Below, piece by piece: positions 44,608 through 53,212 of a stretch of DNA of 64,000 bases. The notes beneath the pieces are model-generated. The model saw only the letters and a program-made list of their open reading frames with translations, was not told the DNA's origin and did no database searches. The stretch's first letter is position 1. Each line of letters begins with the position of its first letter. Origin of the DNA: an uncultured Duncaniella sp. (GTDB lineage Bacteria; Bacteroidota; Bacteroidia; Bacteroidales; Muribaculaceae); contig NZ_CAJTQC010000001.1 in NCBI RefSeq assembly GCF_910578445.1, positions 127,919 to 191,918 of the forward strand. Direction: 5' to 3'. Made by a program: the position numbers and the translations under genes.

Positions 44608-45594
44608 ATGTTACTGGCAAATCCCGGATACCTTTGGCTGTTCCTGCTGTTCATCCCGCTGATAGCATGGTATATCTATAAACAGCGCTCGCTCTATGCC
44701 TCGATGGAGGTATCGACAGTGTCGGCGTTTTCAAAAGCACCACGTTCGTTGCTGGCTTCGATGCGCCACATTCTGTTCATCCTTCAATTAGGTGCAATCG
44801 GATGCGTAATCATGGTGCTGGCCCGCCCGCAGACACGCGATTCATGGAATACATCAAGCGTTGAGGGTACTGACATCGTCATTGCGATGGACATATCGAC
44901 CAGTATGCTCGCCCGCGACTTTAAACCTGACCGTTTCGAAGCCGCGAAGGATGTGGCCGCAAAGTTTGTCGCAGGTCGCGAAGGCGACAACATCGGAGTC
45001 GTGATTTTCGCCGCAGAAAGCTTCACGGCCATCCCGATGACTACAGACCGCTCGCTTATCGCAAACTACATAGGTGATATCAAGATGGGAATGCTTCAAG
45101 ACGGCACTGCCATCGGTGACGGCCTTGCGACATCAATCAACCGCATAAAGGACGGAAAAGCAAAATCAAAAAGCATAATCCTTCTCACCGACGGTTCGAA
45201 CAACACAGGTAATGTCGCCCCCATCACAGCCGCAGAAATTGCCAAACAGCTGGGCATAAAGGTCTATACAATCGGCATCGGAACAAACGGGACTGCACCC
45301 TATCCACAGGAAAACATGTTTGGCCGAATCGAATATGTCAATCTTCCGGTTGTTATTGACGAAGCTACGTTAAAGACTATTGCGGAAACAACAGGCGGAA
45401 AGTATTTCCGTGCCACCGGCAACAATGTCCTCAAGGAAGTATTTGCCGAAATAGACCGTCTCGAAAAGACAAAGATGGACCTGAGAAATTTCACAAGCAC
45501 CGAGGACGACTATCTGCCTTGGGCCATAGCAGCACTCAGCCTGTTCGGACTCGCAGTGCTTCTCCGCTACACAGTTTTCAGGACAATACCCTAA
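44608..45594 (+). CDS. batA: BatA, von Willebrand-domain membrane protein
   Basis: The 328-residue protein has an N-terminal hydrophobic anchor (about 10-27, then a second near 52-75), a von Willebrand A domain with the metal site DISTSM (about 93-98), TDGSN further on, and a C-terminal membrane helix (about 305-323). It belongs to BatA of the aerotolerance cluster of Bacteroides. It begins 6 bases after the previous stop and 15 bases before batB. Confidence 0.93.
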   Translation: MLLANPGYLWLFLLFIPLIAWYIYKQRSLYASMEVSTVSAFSKAPRSLLASMRHILFILQLGAIGCVIMVLARPQTRDSWNTSSVEGTDIVIAMDISTSMLARDFKPDRFEAAKDVAAKFVAGREGDNIGVVIFAAESFTAIPMTTDRSLIANYIGDIKMGMLQDGTAIGDGLATSINRIKDGKAKSKSIILLTDGSNNTGNVAPITAAEIAKQLGIKVYTIGIGTNGTAPYPQENMFGRIEYVNLPVVIDEATLKTIAETTGGKYFRATGNNVLKEVFAEIDRLEKTKMDLRNFTSTEDDYLPWAIAALSLFGLAVLLRYTVFRTIP

Positions 45595-45609
45595 ATTAAA
45601 CAACTGTCT

Positions 45610-46674
45610 ATGATTTCGTTTGCATATCCACATCTGTTATATCTCCTGCTTCTGATTCCGTTGGTGGCAGCCCTCTTTTTCTGGGCACGCTACTCGCGTC
45701 GTCGCAAACTTGCCCGTTATGGGCGGCAGGAAGTGATTGAAAACCTGATGCCTGAGGTTTCGAAATACATGCCTTGGGTAAAAATGGTGTTGTCGCTGCT
45801 CGTGATTGCCGCACTTGTCCTGATGATTGCCCGTCCGCGGGCTACGGGAGGGCTTGAACCCGACGCTTCAGAGACAAAGACATCAAGAGGTATAGAAGTG
45901 ATGGTCTGTCTTGACGTTTCAAATTCAATGCTTGCGTCAAGCACAGACGACGATCATGGCATCAGCCGTTTGCAAAGAGCCAAACATATCCTTGAAAAGC
46001 TCATTGATAAAATGACCAATGACAAGGTCGGACTTATTGTGTTTGCCGGCGACGCTTACACACAGCTGCCCATCACATCAGACTATATCTCGGCTAAGAT
46101 GTTTCTCAACGGCATCACAACAGATATGGTTCCGACTCAGGGTACGGCAATCGGTACTGCCCTTGAAATGGCCATGAACTCTTTCACCCCTAACGATGAT
46201 ATGGGCAAAGCCATTGTGGCAATTACCGACGGTGAAAACTTCGAGGACGATGCAGTTGAAGCGGCAAAACGCGCCGCAAGTGCAGGCGTACAGGTCGATG
46301 TCATCGGTCTTGGCACTTCTCATGGGGCACGCATTCCCATCGGGAAAGGCCAATACATGATAAATCCCATGACAGGCGAGGAAGTTGTCACTAAACACGA
46401 CGAAGAGACAGCTTCACAGATAGCGAAAGCCGGTAACGGTATTTATGTAAACGGCGGCTCCAATTCAGCCATCAACGCAATCGACGAAAAGATGGATGAG
46501 CTTGAACAAGGTGATTTCGAAAGGAAGTCATTCTCTCCCCAAAGCGAGCAATTCCCGATTTTTGCATTCATTTCCTTAATTCTTCTGGTGATTTATTCCG
46601 TGACAGTTACCAGAAAAATCTCATGGCTTAAGAAATACCGTTTCTTTACAAAAGAGGAAGGAGGCAACAAATGA
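45610..46674 (+). CDS. batB: BatB, von Willebrand-domain membrane protein
   Basis: The 354-residue protein has the same plan as BatA: an anchor (about 5-25), second helix (about 55-75), von Willebrand A domain with DVSNSM (about 101-106) and TDGENFED, and a final helix (about 318-338). The stop overlaps the start of batC (ATGA). BatA and BatB probably form a complex, as in other species. Confidence 0.93.
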   Translation: MISFAYPHLLYLLLLIPLVAALFFWARYSRRRKLARYGRQEVIENLMPEVSKYMPWVKMVLSLLVIAALVLMIARPRATGGLEPDASETKTSRGIEVMVCLDVSNSMLASSTDDDHGISRLQRAKHILEKLIDKMTNDKVGLIVFAGDAYTQLPITSDYISAKMFLNGITTDMVPTQGTAIGTALEMAMNSFTPNDDMGKAIVAITDGENFEDDAVEAAKRAASAGVQVDVIGLGTSHGARIPIGKGQYMINPMTGEEVVTKHDEETASQIAKAGNGIYVNGGSNSAINAIDEKMDELEQGDFERKSFSPQSEQFPIFAFISLILLVIYSVTVTRKISWLKKYRFFTKEEGGNK

Positions 46675-47468
46675 AAAAGATATTGTTCTCACTCATAACC
46701 GCCATGACCGTCATGCCGTCTATGGCTCAGAGCAAGTCCACTACCACACGCGACGAAAGAAATTATATCGTCGAAGGCAACAAACTTTACAACGAGCAGC
46801 GTTATGCAGATGCTGAAGTGGCCTATCGCAAGGCTCTTCAGGAAAACGCGATGAATGAAATCGCGCAATTCAACCTTGCGGCATCACTACTGCGTCAGGG
46901 CTCAGCCTCAGGCGAGACTCAAAAGGAAGCTTCTGCAATACTCCAGAATCTGACACGTGACGCTGAAAATATCTCGATTGCCGAGAAAGCGTTCTATAAT
47001 CTTGGAAATATCGCCTTCAATGCTCAGGATTATGCGAAAAGTATAGAACTCTACAAGAATGCTCTTCGTAAAAATCCTGACAACGACAAGGCCCGCGAAA
47101 ATCTTCGTCTTGCTCAGAAACGTCTTGAAGACCAACAGAATCAGGATCAGAATCAAGACCAGAACCAAGACCAGCAGGACCAAGACAAAAAGGATCAGAA
47201 CAAGCAGGATCAAAATCAAAATCAGGACCAGAACAATAACAACGACCAGAATAAGGACGACAACAAGGACCAGCAGCAACAGCAGCAACCCGACCAGAAA
47301 CAGGATCAGCAGAAACAACAACAACAGCAGGGCGGCATAAGCCAGCAAAACGCCGAAAAAATACTCAAGGCGATGGAAAATGAAGAAAACGCCACCCGTG
47401 CACGCATCAATGCTGAAAAGAAAAAGACCGGAGCTCCTTCACGTCGGCCGGTGACCAACCCTTGGTAA
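46671..47468 (+). CDS. batC: BatC, TPR protein with Q/D/N/K tract
   Basis: The 265-residue periplasmic protein has a signal peptide (about 1-20), three TPR-like units (about 30-150, with EGNKLYNEQRYADAEVAYRKAL and YNLGNIAFNAQDYAKSIELYKNAL), and a hydrophilic region of Gln/Asp/Asn/Lys (154-220) followed by a short basic tail ending RPVTNPW. This combination is typical of BatC. The gene overlaps batB by four bases. Confidence 0.9.
   Translation: MKKILFSLITAMTVMPSMAQSKSTTTRDERNYIVEGNKLYNEQRYADAEVAYRKALQENAMNEIAQFNLAASLLRQGSASGETQKEASAILQNLTRDAENISIAEKAFYNLGNIAFNAQDYAKSIELYKNALRKNPDNDKARENLRLAQKRLEDQQNQDQNQDQNQDQQDQDKKDQNKQDQNQNQDQNNNNDQNKDDNKDQQQQQQPDQKQDQQKQQQQQGGISQQNAEKILKAMENEENATRARINAEKKKTGAPSRRPVTNPW
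47130..47330 (+). repeat. Coding Q/D/N/K repeat in batC
   Basis: A 201-base stretch of imperfect CAG/CAA/GAC/AAT-type codons encodes short QDQN-like units. It is low-complexity and prone to length change between strains, but it is inside an open gene. Confidence 0.85.
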
Positions 47469-47512
47469 TGTGAAGAATACGGAATTTTACATCCTCTAAA
47501 TTTAAAATCTGA

Positions 47513-49312
47513 ATGAAACGTTTCATCATATTTATATTTCTCACCCTTCTCGTCGGTGTGACTGCTATTCAGGCGCAGGTGAACTTTACCGTGAAGCCAC
47601 CGTCACGGGTTTATGAAGGCCAGCGGTTTCCTGTCACCTTCCGCCTTACAAATGCCGATGGCTCAGACCTGAAAGTGTCTCAGATCAACGGCTGTAGCCT
47701 GCTCTATGGCCCATCTGTATCCCAGTCGCAAAGTTATCAGGTGGTCAACGGCAGAGCGTCCTCAACATCTGCCACTGAATACACCTATTACTATAAAGCC
47801 GACAAAGCCGGCACATTCACAATCCCTGCTGCGACCATAGTCGCAGACGGCAAGCATCTATCGACAAAAGCCGTCACTTTTACCGTCCACAGCATTCAAG
47901 ATGCCAATACCCCTGCATCGCAAAGACCTGTTGACGTTGATGATGTCGACACTCAGGCCGCAGGCCGACGTGTCAACAGCGACGATGTGTTTGTCCGAAT
48001 CATCCTCTCCAAATCATCGGCCTATGAGCAGGAGGCAATCGGCTGTACAATCAAACTCTACACCAAATACAGCATCTCATCATTCCTTCCGACACGTCAA
48101 CCCGCATTCGACGGATTTCTCATTCAGGAAGTTGACGTCCAGCCATCGCTCAATCAGATGGAAACATACAACGGACAGAACTACATGACCGCTGTATTGA
48201 AAAAATGTATCATATTCCCTCAAAAAAGCGGCAAACTGAACATCAATTCAGGAAACTATGACATATCGGTCGTACAATACGACAACGTGAACATGGGCAT
48301 GTTCCAAGTACGCCAGCCCAAAGAAGCGAAAATAAAAGTCAATTCCAATTCCGCGTCAATCAACATTCTCCCTCTCCCCCAACCCCAGCCTGACGGATTC
48401 ACAGGTGCAGTCGGAACATTCAGTGTCGACAGCCGTCTCGTCGGCAATTCATTCCGCACAAACGACCCGGCGACCCTCATCTACACCATCAGTGGAACCG
48501 GCAACATAAAATATGTGAAAGAACCGGTCATTGACTTCCCGACTGAATTCGAGCAATACACCCCGAAAAGCGACATCGAGGCTGAAGTTCACGGAAATGA
48601 TGTCACAGGTAGCATGACAGTGGAATACACCTTTGTCCCCCAAAGCGTCGGAGAATTCACAATCGGAAGTGACAAATTTGTCTACTTCAATCCTCAGACC
48701 AAGCAATATGTCACGCTGAACACCCCGACTTATCCGATTAAGGTTGTAAAGGGAGTCTCCGCACCTGTCACTACCGACCAGAAAAATGTCGAAAACAAGA
48801 ATTCCGACATCCGTCATATCTATCTCGGTGACAAGACACCAATGAAGCAACATCATCTGGTGGTACTTGAATCGTGGTACTGGATTCTATATCTCGGACT
48901 CCTTATTGTAGCCATAGCCATCATGGCAATCAACAGACGCAATGCAAAACTCAATGCCGATGTGACAGGCCGCCGCACAGCCAAGGCAAGCAAAGTGGCA
49001 CGCCGCAGACTCAAAGCTGCCGAAGGATTCATGAAATCAGGCGACAGCGATAAATTCTATGAAGAAATGCTGCACGCAATCTGGGGCTATCTCTCCGACA
49101 AACTGTCAATGCCCGTGTCACAACTTTCGCGCGACAACATCTCTGCCACTCTCGCGTCAAAGGGCTACTCGGAAGAAAATGCCAATGACATCGTGACAGT
49201 TCTCGACGACTGCGAAATGGCACGCTATACTCCCGACAGTTCCAGCCACATGGACAGTGTGTATGAACGTGGTGTCAACGCTATTAACAAACTTGAAAGC
49301 AACAAAAAATGA
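47513..49312 (+). CDS. batD: BatD, oxygen-tolerance protein
   Basis: The 599-residue protein has a signal peptide (about 1-22), several Ig-like domains that start with VNFTVKPPSRVYEGQRFPVTF and repeat SVDSRLVGNSFRTND-like segments, one membrane helix (about 455-475, SWYWILYLGLLIVAIAIMAI) and a cytosolic helical tail (about 485-595). The plan matches BatD/BamD-type proteins of the Bat cluster. It overlaps batE by four bases (ATGA) and follows batC after 44 bases. Confidence 0.92.
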   Translation: MKRFIIFIFLTLLVGVTAIQAQVNFTVKPPSRVYEGQRFPVTFRLTNADGSDLKVSQINGCSLLYGPSVSQSQSYQVVNGRASSTSATEYTYYYKADKAGTFTIPAATIVADGKHLSTKAVTFTVHSIQDANTPASQRPVDVDDVDTQAAGRRVNSDDVFVRIILSKSSAYEQEAIGCTIKLYTKYSISSFLPTRQPAFDGFLIQEVDVQPSLNQMETYNGQNYMTAVLKKCIIFPQKSGKLNINSGNYDISVVQYDNVNMGMFQVRQPKEAKIKVNSNSASINILPLPQPQPDGFTGAVGTFSVDSRLVGNSFRTNDPATLIYTISGTGNIKYVKEPVIDFPTEFEQYTPKSDIEAEVHGNDVTGSMTVEYTFVPQSVGEFTIGSDKFVYFNPQTKQYVTLNTPTYPIKVVKGVSAPVTTDQKNVENKNSDIRHIYLGDKTPMKQHHLVVLESWYWILYLGLLIVAIAIMAINRRNAKLNADVTGRRTAKASKVARRRLKAAEGFMKSGDSDKFYEEMLHAIWGYLSDKLSMPVSQLSRDNISATLASKGYSEENANDIVTVLDDCEMARYTPDSSSHMDSVYERGVNAINKLESNKK

Positions 49313-50088
49313 GATATCTTATTTCACTGATAATACTGGCCGCCTGCGGACTTTTCTCAAGAGCGGAATCATCTCTTATCCAGCAGGCCGACTCGGCTTA
49401 TACTGCCGACAATTTCAAGGAAGCCGCCGACACCTATCTGCATGTGATAGCGACTGAAGGCAACTCAGCCGCACTTCAATACAACCTCGGCAACTGCTAT
49501 TACCGTCTTGGTGAAATGGGCAAGGCAATTCTTGCCTATGAACGGGCGCTCAGGTTCGACCCCACATTTGATGATGCGAGAACCAACCTCGAATTCATCA
49601 ACTCTAAAATCACCGACCGCCCCGGCGAGCGTGGAACATTCTTAGGCAATGCCCTTGACTCGATAGCAAACACAGCAAGGTCAAACTCTTGGGCATGGAT
49701 TGGCTTCGCTTGCTTCGTGCTTACACTTCTCGGCGTACTCGCCTATCTATTCTCCGATATAATAGTTGTGAGAAAAATCGGATTTTTCGGAGGACTGCTG
49801 ACATTCTTCGGATGTATCTGCTTCATATTTCTTGCTTTCAGATCGGCAGCCATAGCCACAGCTGAGAATGTCGCCATAATCACATCGCCATCCACAATAC
49901 TGAGCACAAGTCCGCGAGTGCCTAAAGACCGTACTCAGGAAGCAATGCTGCTCCATGAAGGGACGCGCGTCGAAATCCTTGATTCCGTAAGATCGACCAC
50001 CGACTCCATCAATTCGCTCTGGTATGATGTACAGGTCGACAATACCCACCGGGCATGGATCAACGCTGCCGCTGTCGAAAAAATCTGA
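49309..50088 (+). CDS. batE: BatE, TPR and SH3-like protein
   Basis: The 259-residue protein has a signal peptide (about 1-19), a TPR region (about 25-100), two membrane helices (about 125-148 and 158-178) and a C-terminal SH3-like domain (about 190-255). It is the last Bat gene and ends the operon. A short stem-loop (AACAC with GTGTT) follows about 60 bases after the stop, before a run of nine T, and may be its terminator. Confidence 0.88.
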   Translation: MRYLISLIILAACGLFSRAESSLIQQADSAYTADNFKEAADTYLHVIATEGNSAALQYNLGNCYYRLGEMGKAILAYERALRFDPTFDDARTNLEFINSKITDRPGERGTFLGNALDSIANTARSNSWAWIGFACFVLTLLGVLAYLFSDIIVVRKIGFFGGLLTFFGCICFIFLAFRSAAIATAENVAIITSPSTILSTSPRVPKDRTQEAMLLHEGTRVEILDSVRSTTDSINSLWYDVQVDNTHRAWINAAAVEKI

Positions 50089-50300
50089 TGGCTGAACACC
50101 TTTATTTATTGCAAGTCAAACGATTATTCAATCTCACGGTCATCAAACACAAAAACGTGTTCTAAAACATAGTTTTTTTTTCGATAATTATTTGTTTGAA
50201 TAGAAATTAAAACCTAATTTAGTGACGTGGAAACAAGAGAGATTCCACCAAACATCTATCAAACAAACCAAATATTAACCCCCAAACACCTATATGTATC

Positions 50301-50561
50301 ATGACTAAAACTATCTCATTCAACGATCTCCGTCGCATCAAAGACAGTCTTCCCGATGGTTCAATCCGTCAGATAGCCGACAAGCTTAACGTCACTCCCC
50401 AGACAGTCAGAAACTATTTCGGTGGCACAAACTATGAATTTGGTAAAAATTGTGGCGTACACATTGAACCGGGTCCTGACGGTGGCATCGTGGTTCTTGA
50501 CGACACTACCATCTATGATATGGCAATAGAAATTTTACAGGGAGAAAATAAGGAAGAATAA
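50301..50561 (+). CDS. Small HTH DNA-binding protein
   Basis: The 86-residue protein has a helix-turn-helix (about 20-40, SIRQIADKLNVTPQTVRNYFGG) followed by a small beta part. It belongs to a family of small DNA-binding proteins common in Bacteroidales. Its regulatory targets are unknown. It has a 212-base leader space (50089-50300) in which I see no clear promoter, and it is closed by a good terminator. Confidence 0.8.
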   Translation: MTKTISFNDLRRIKDSLPDGSIRQIADKLNVTPQTVRNYFGGTNYEFGKNCGVHIEPGPDGGIVVLDDTTIYDMAIEILQGENKEE

Positions 50562-50587
50562 GTCTGGTAAAATTTTAAAAATATACG

Positions 50588-50634
50588 CGAAAGGGCAAAA
50601 AGAACGCTGTAAGCAACGACTTTTTGCTCTTTCG
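50588..50634 (+). terminator. Hairpin terminator after the HTH gene
   Basis: CGAAAGGGCAAAAAG (50588-50602) pairs with CTTTTTGCTCTTTCG (50620-50634), a 15-base stem with one G-T wobble, followed by TCCGTTTTTAATT. Confidence 0.75.
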
Positions 50635-50693
50635 TCCGTTTTTAATTAGAGCACATATCAATTAAATCTGAACTTTTAATCCTATTCCAAACT

Positions 50694-51827
50694 ATGCAGC
50701 CTGACAGATTTATTACAATCGCAATCCACACTTATGACAAAGCACATCAATTAAAAAACATACTCGAATGCGAGGGGCTTGAGGTGGTCTTGCAAAATGT
50801 CAATCTTTCCACACCGGTCGTGTCGTCCGGCATACGAGTGAGAATTCACGAGTCAGATTTGCCTATGGCCTTGCGTCTGATTGAAAATATCGAGATATTT
50901 TCGCCAAATGCGATAAAGGAATGTCCGGCAGACGGGCCTGAAATCCTTGTCCCGACTGATTTCTCGAAATCATCCGTTCAGGCTTGCCACCTTGCATTTC
51001 ACCTTGCATCTCTCCACAAAGCCCGCATCAAACTTCTCCACTCCTACTTCGACCCGATAGTCACTAACACGTCTTTACAATTATCCGATGCAATGACATT
51101 TGACGGGACAGCCGACATCGTCCAGCAAATGCAGGAAGACAAGGAAATATCCGAAATGTGCAAAAAGCAAATGGAGGAACTGGAATCTTCTTTGCGCGAA
51201 AAGATAAAAAACGGCATAATACCTCCCGTCAACTTCTCATCGGAAATAACCGAAGGACTTCCGGAAGAAGTCATCAACAGCTATTCGGCAACCCACCATC
51301 CGCTACTGATAGTGATGGGTACTCGCGGGACAGACAAACAAAACCGCGACATGCTCGGCAGTGTGACAGCCGAAGTGCTCGACACATGCCGTTCATGCGT
51401 ATTCACCGTCCCGGAAACCCTCAGATTTAAACGGACCGACGACATCCGTGAAGTAGTCTACCTCGCATCATCCAAACAGCAAGACATACTCGCTCTCGAT
51501 GCCCTCTACCGCATGCTTCCGGAAACATCCCTGTCAGTGACGCTTGTATCATTACCGTCAAAGAAAAAACCGAATGGTGACACAGAAGCCATAGCAAATC
51601 TTCTTGACTATTGCCGAAAAAACTATCCTGCATATGTGTTCAAGACAATCCAACTGTCATTTTCACATGAAATAGAGGATTTCAATGGGCTTGACAAAGA
51701 ATTGCATATCGACATGATAGCTGTCCCCACCCCGCGTAAAAATATATTCATACGACTATTCAACCCGTCTTTGGCACATAAACTGCTGTTTCATTCCGAC
51801 ATCCCAATGCTCTCGATTCCGGTCTGA
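50694..51827 (+). CDS. DUF2007 and universal stress protein fusion
   Basis: The 377-residue protein begins with a DUF2007-like domain (about 1-70; signal-transducer-like, HQLKNILECEGLEVVLQN) and continues with a USP domain (about 83-235) with EILVPTDFSKSS and the nucleotide-binding GTRGTDKQNRDMLGSVT. The last 140 residues look like a second, weaker USP domain without the ATP-binding motif. Such proteins probably act as stress signal responders, but the ligand is not known. It stands alone between two operons. Confidence 0.8.
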   Translation: MQPDRFITIAIHTYDKAHQLKNILECEGLEVVLQNVNLSTPVVSSGIRVRIHESDLPMALRLIENIEIFSPNAIKECPADGPEILVPTDFSKSSVQACHLAFHLASLHKARIKLLHSYFDPIVTNTSLQLSDAMTFDGTADIVQQMQEDKEISEMCKKQMEELESSLREKIKNGIIPPVNFSSEITEGLPEEVINSYSATHHPLLIVMGTRGTDKQNRDMLGSVTAEVLDTCRSCVFTVPETLRFKRTDDIREVVYLASSKQQDILALDALYRMLPETSLSVTLVSLPSKKKPNGDTEAIANLLDYCRKNYPAYVFKTIQLSFSHEIEDFNGLDKELHIDMIAVPTPRKNIFIRLFNPSLAHKLLFHSDIPMLSIPV

Positions 51828-51896
51828 TGAAACGCAGGCATTGACAGACGCACGCTAAAAATCAGCTCCTGTTAGGGGCGATTCGGCATTTTTTTG

Positions 51897-51904
51897 TAAT
51901 TTTG
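51897..51904 (+). promoter_or_regulatory. -7 box upstream of purM
   Basis: TAATTTTG fits TAnnTTTG. No good TTG is at 19-21 bases. The start near 51911 leaves a leader of about 55 bases. Confidence 0.45.
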
Positions 51905-51965
51905 TAAAAAATTTATCTAAACCAACCATTACTCACGTTTGTTGAACTTTCAATTACGAGATATT

Positions 51966-53132
51966 ATGAGTGACCAGCGCTACAACCTCCGCGGTGTTTC
52001 AGCCTCAAAAGAGGATGTCCATAACGCAATCAAAAATGTTGACAAAGGCATCTTCCCACACGCATTCTGCAAAATCATCCCCGACATACTCGGTGGCGAT
52101 CCGGAATGGTGCAATATCATGCATGCTGACGGGGCAGGGACAAAATCATCCCTTGCATATGCCTATTGGCGTGAAACCGGTGACCTGTCAGTATGGAAAG
52201 GTATTGCACAGGACGCACTGGTCATGAATATCGACGACCTTCTCTGCGTCGGTGCTACTGACAACATTCTTGTTTCATCGACAATCGGAAGAAACAAGAA
52301 TCTCATACCCGGAGAAGTAATCTCGGCCATAATCAACGGCACAGAGGAACTCCTTGCAACCCTCCGTGAAATGGGAGTGGGAATATACTCCACCGGTGGC
52401 GAGACAGCAGATGTGGGCGACCTTGTGCGTACCATCATCGTCGACTCTACCGTCACATGCCGTATGCGCCGGGCTGATGTCATAGACAATGCAAACATCA
52501 AAGGCGGAGACGTGATTGTCGGCCTCGCTTCATTCGGACAGGCTAAATATGAAACCCGTTATAACGGCGGAATGGGCAGCAACGGACTTACATCCGCACG
52601 CCATGACGTCTTTGCTAAATATCTCGCACAGAAATATCCGGAAACATTTGACGCAGCCGTTCCCGAAGACCTCGTATATTCAGGCTCGAAGAAACTGACT
52701 GACCCTGTAGAAGGAACCGGACTTACCGCAGGCGAGCTCGTATTGTCACCGACGCGCACATACGCACCAGTAATCAAGAAACTCCTGAACGACATGCGTG
52801 GCGAAATCGACGGTATGGTTCACTGTACAGGCGGCGCACAGACCAAAGTGCTGCATTTTGTTGAGAACAAGCATGTCATCAAGGACAATCTGTTCCCAAT
52901 CCCGCCTCTGTTTGACCTCATCCAGAAAGAAAGCGGAACTCCGTGGAGCGAAATGTATAAGGTGTTCAACATGGGACATCGCATGGAAATCTATGTCCGT
53001 CCTGAAGCAGCTGAAAGGGTGATGGCTATCGCTGCTGAATTTGGAATCGAATCGCGTATCATCGGTCGCGTTGAAGACGCTGACTCGAACCATCTTACTA
53101 TAAAATCCTCAGCCGGGACATTTGAGTATTGA
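51966..53132 (+). CDS. purM: AIR synthase (phosphoribosylformylglycinamidine cyclo-ligase)
   Basis: PurM forms aminoimidazole ribonucleotide in purine synthesis using ATP. The 388-residue protein has HADGAGTKSSLA (about 51-62), the DDLLCVGA motif, STGGETADVGD, GLASFGQAKYETRYNGGMGSNG and GGAQTKVL, all matching the AIR-synthase family in its Bacteroidetes form (longer than the 345-residue E. coli type). The open frame reaches 51939 via a TTG, but ATG 51966 is better. purT is elsewhere. Confidence 0.93.
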   Translation: MSDQRYNLRGVSASKEDVHNAIKNVDKGIFPHAFCKIIPDILGGDPEWCNIMHADGAGTKSSLAYAYWRETGDLSVWKGIAQDALVMNIDDLLCVGATDNILVSSTIGRNKNLIPGEVISAIINGTEELLATLREMGVGIYSTGGETADVGDLVRTIIVDSTVTCRMRRADVIDNANIKGGDVIVGLASFGQAKYETRYNGGMGSNGLTSARHDVFAKYLAQKYPETFDAAVPEDLVYSGSKKLTDPVEGTGLTAGELVLSPTRTYAPVIKKLLNDMRGEIDGMVHCTGGAQTKVLHFVENKHVIKDNLFPIPPLFDLIQKESGTPWSEMYKVFNMGHRMEIYVRPEAAERVMAIAAEFGIESRIIGRVEDADSNHLTIKSSAGTFEY

Positions 53133-53212
53133 CACTTTCAGTTAACGGGAGCGTCCCTCTGTCTCGGTCGAAATATAACAATTGATTTAGAACATTAATC
53201 AACACATTTTCT

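Noticed and set aside
47130..47330. CRISPR-like or tandem DNA repeat
   Set aside because: The stretch is an in-frame low-complexity coding region of batC with irregular units.
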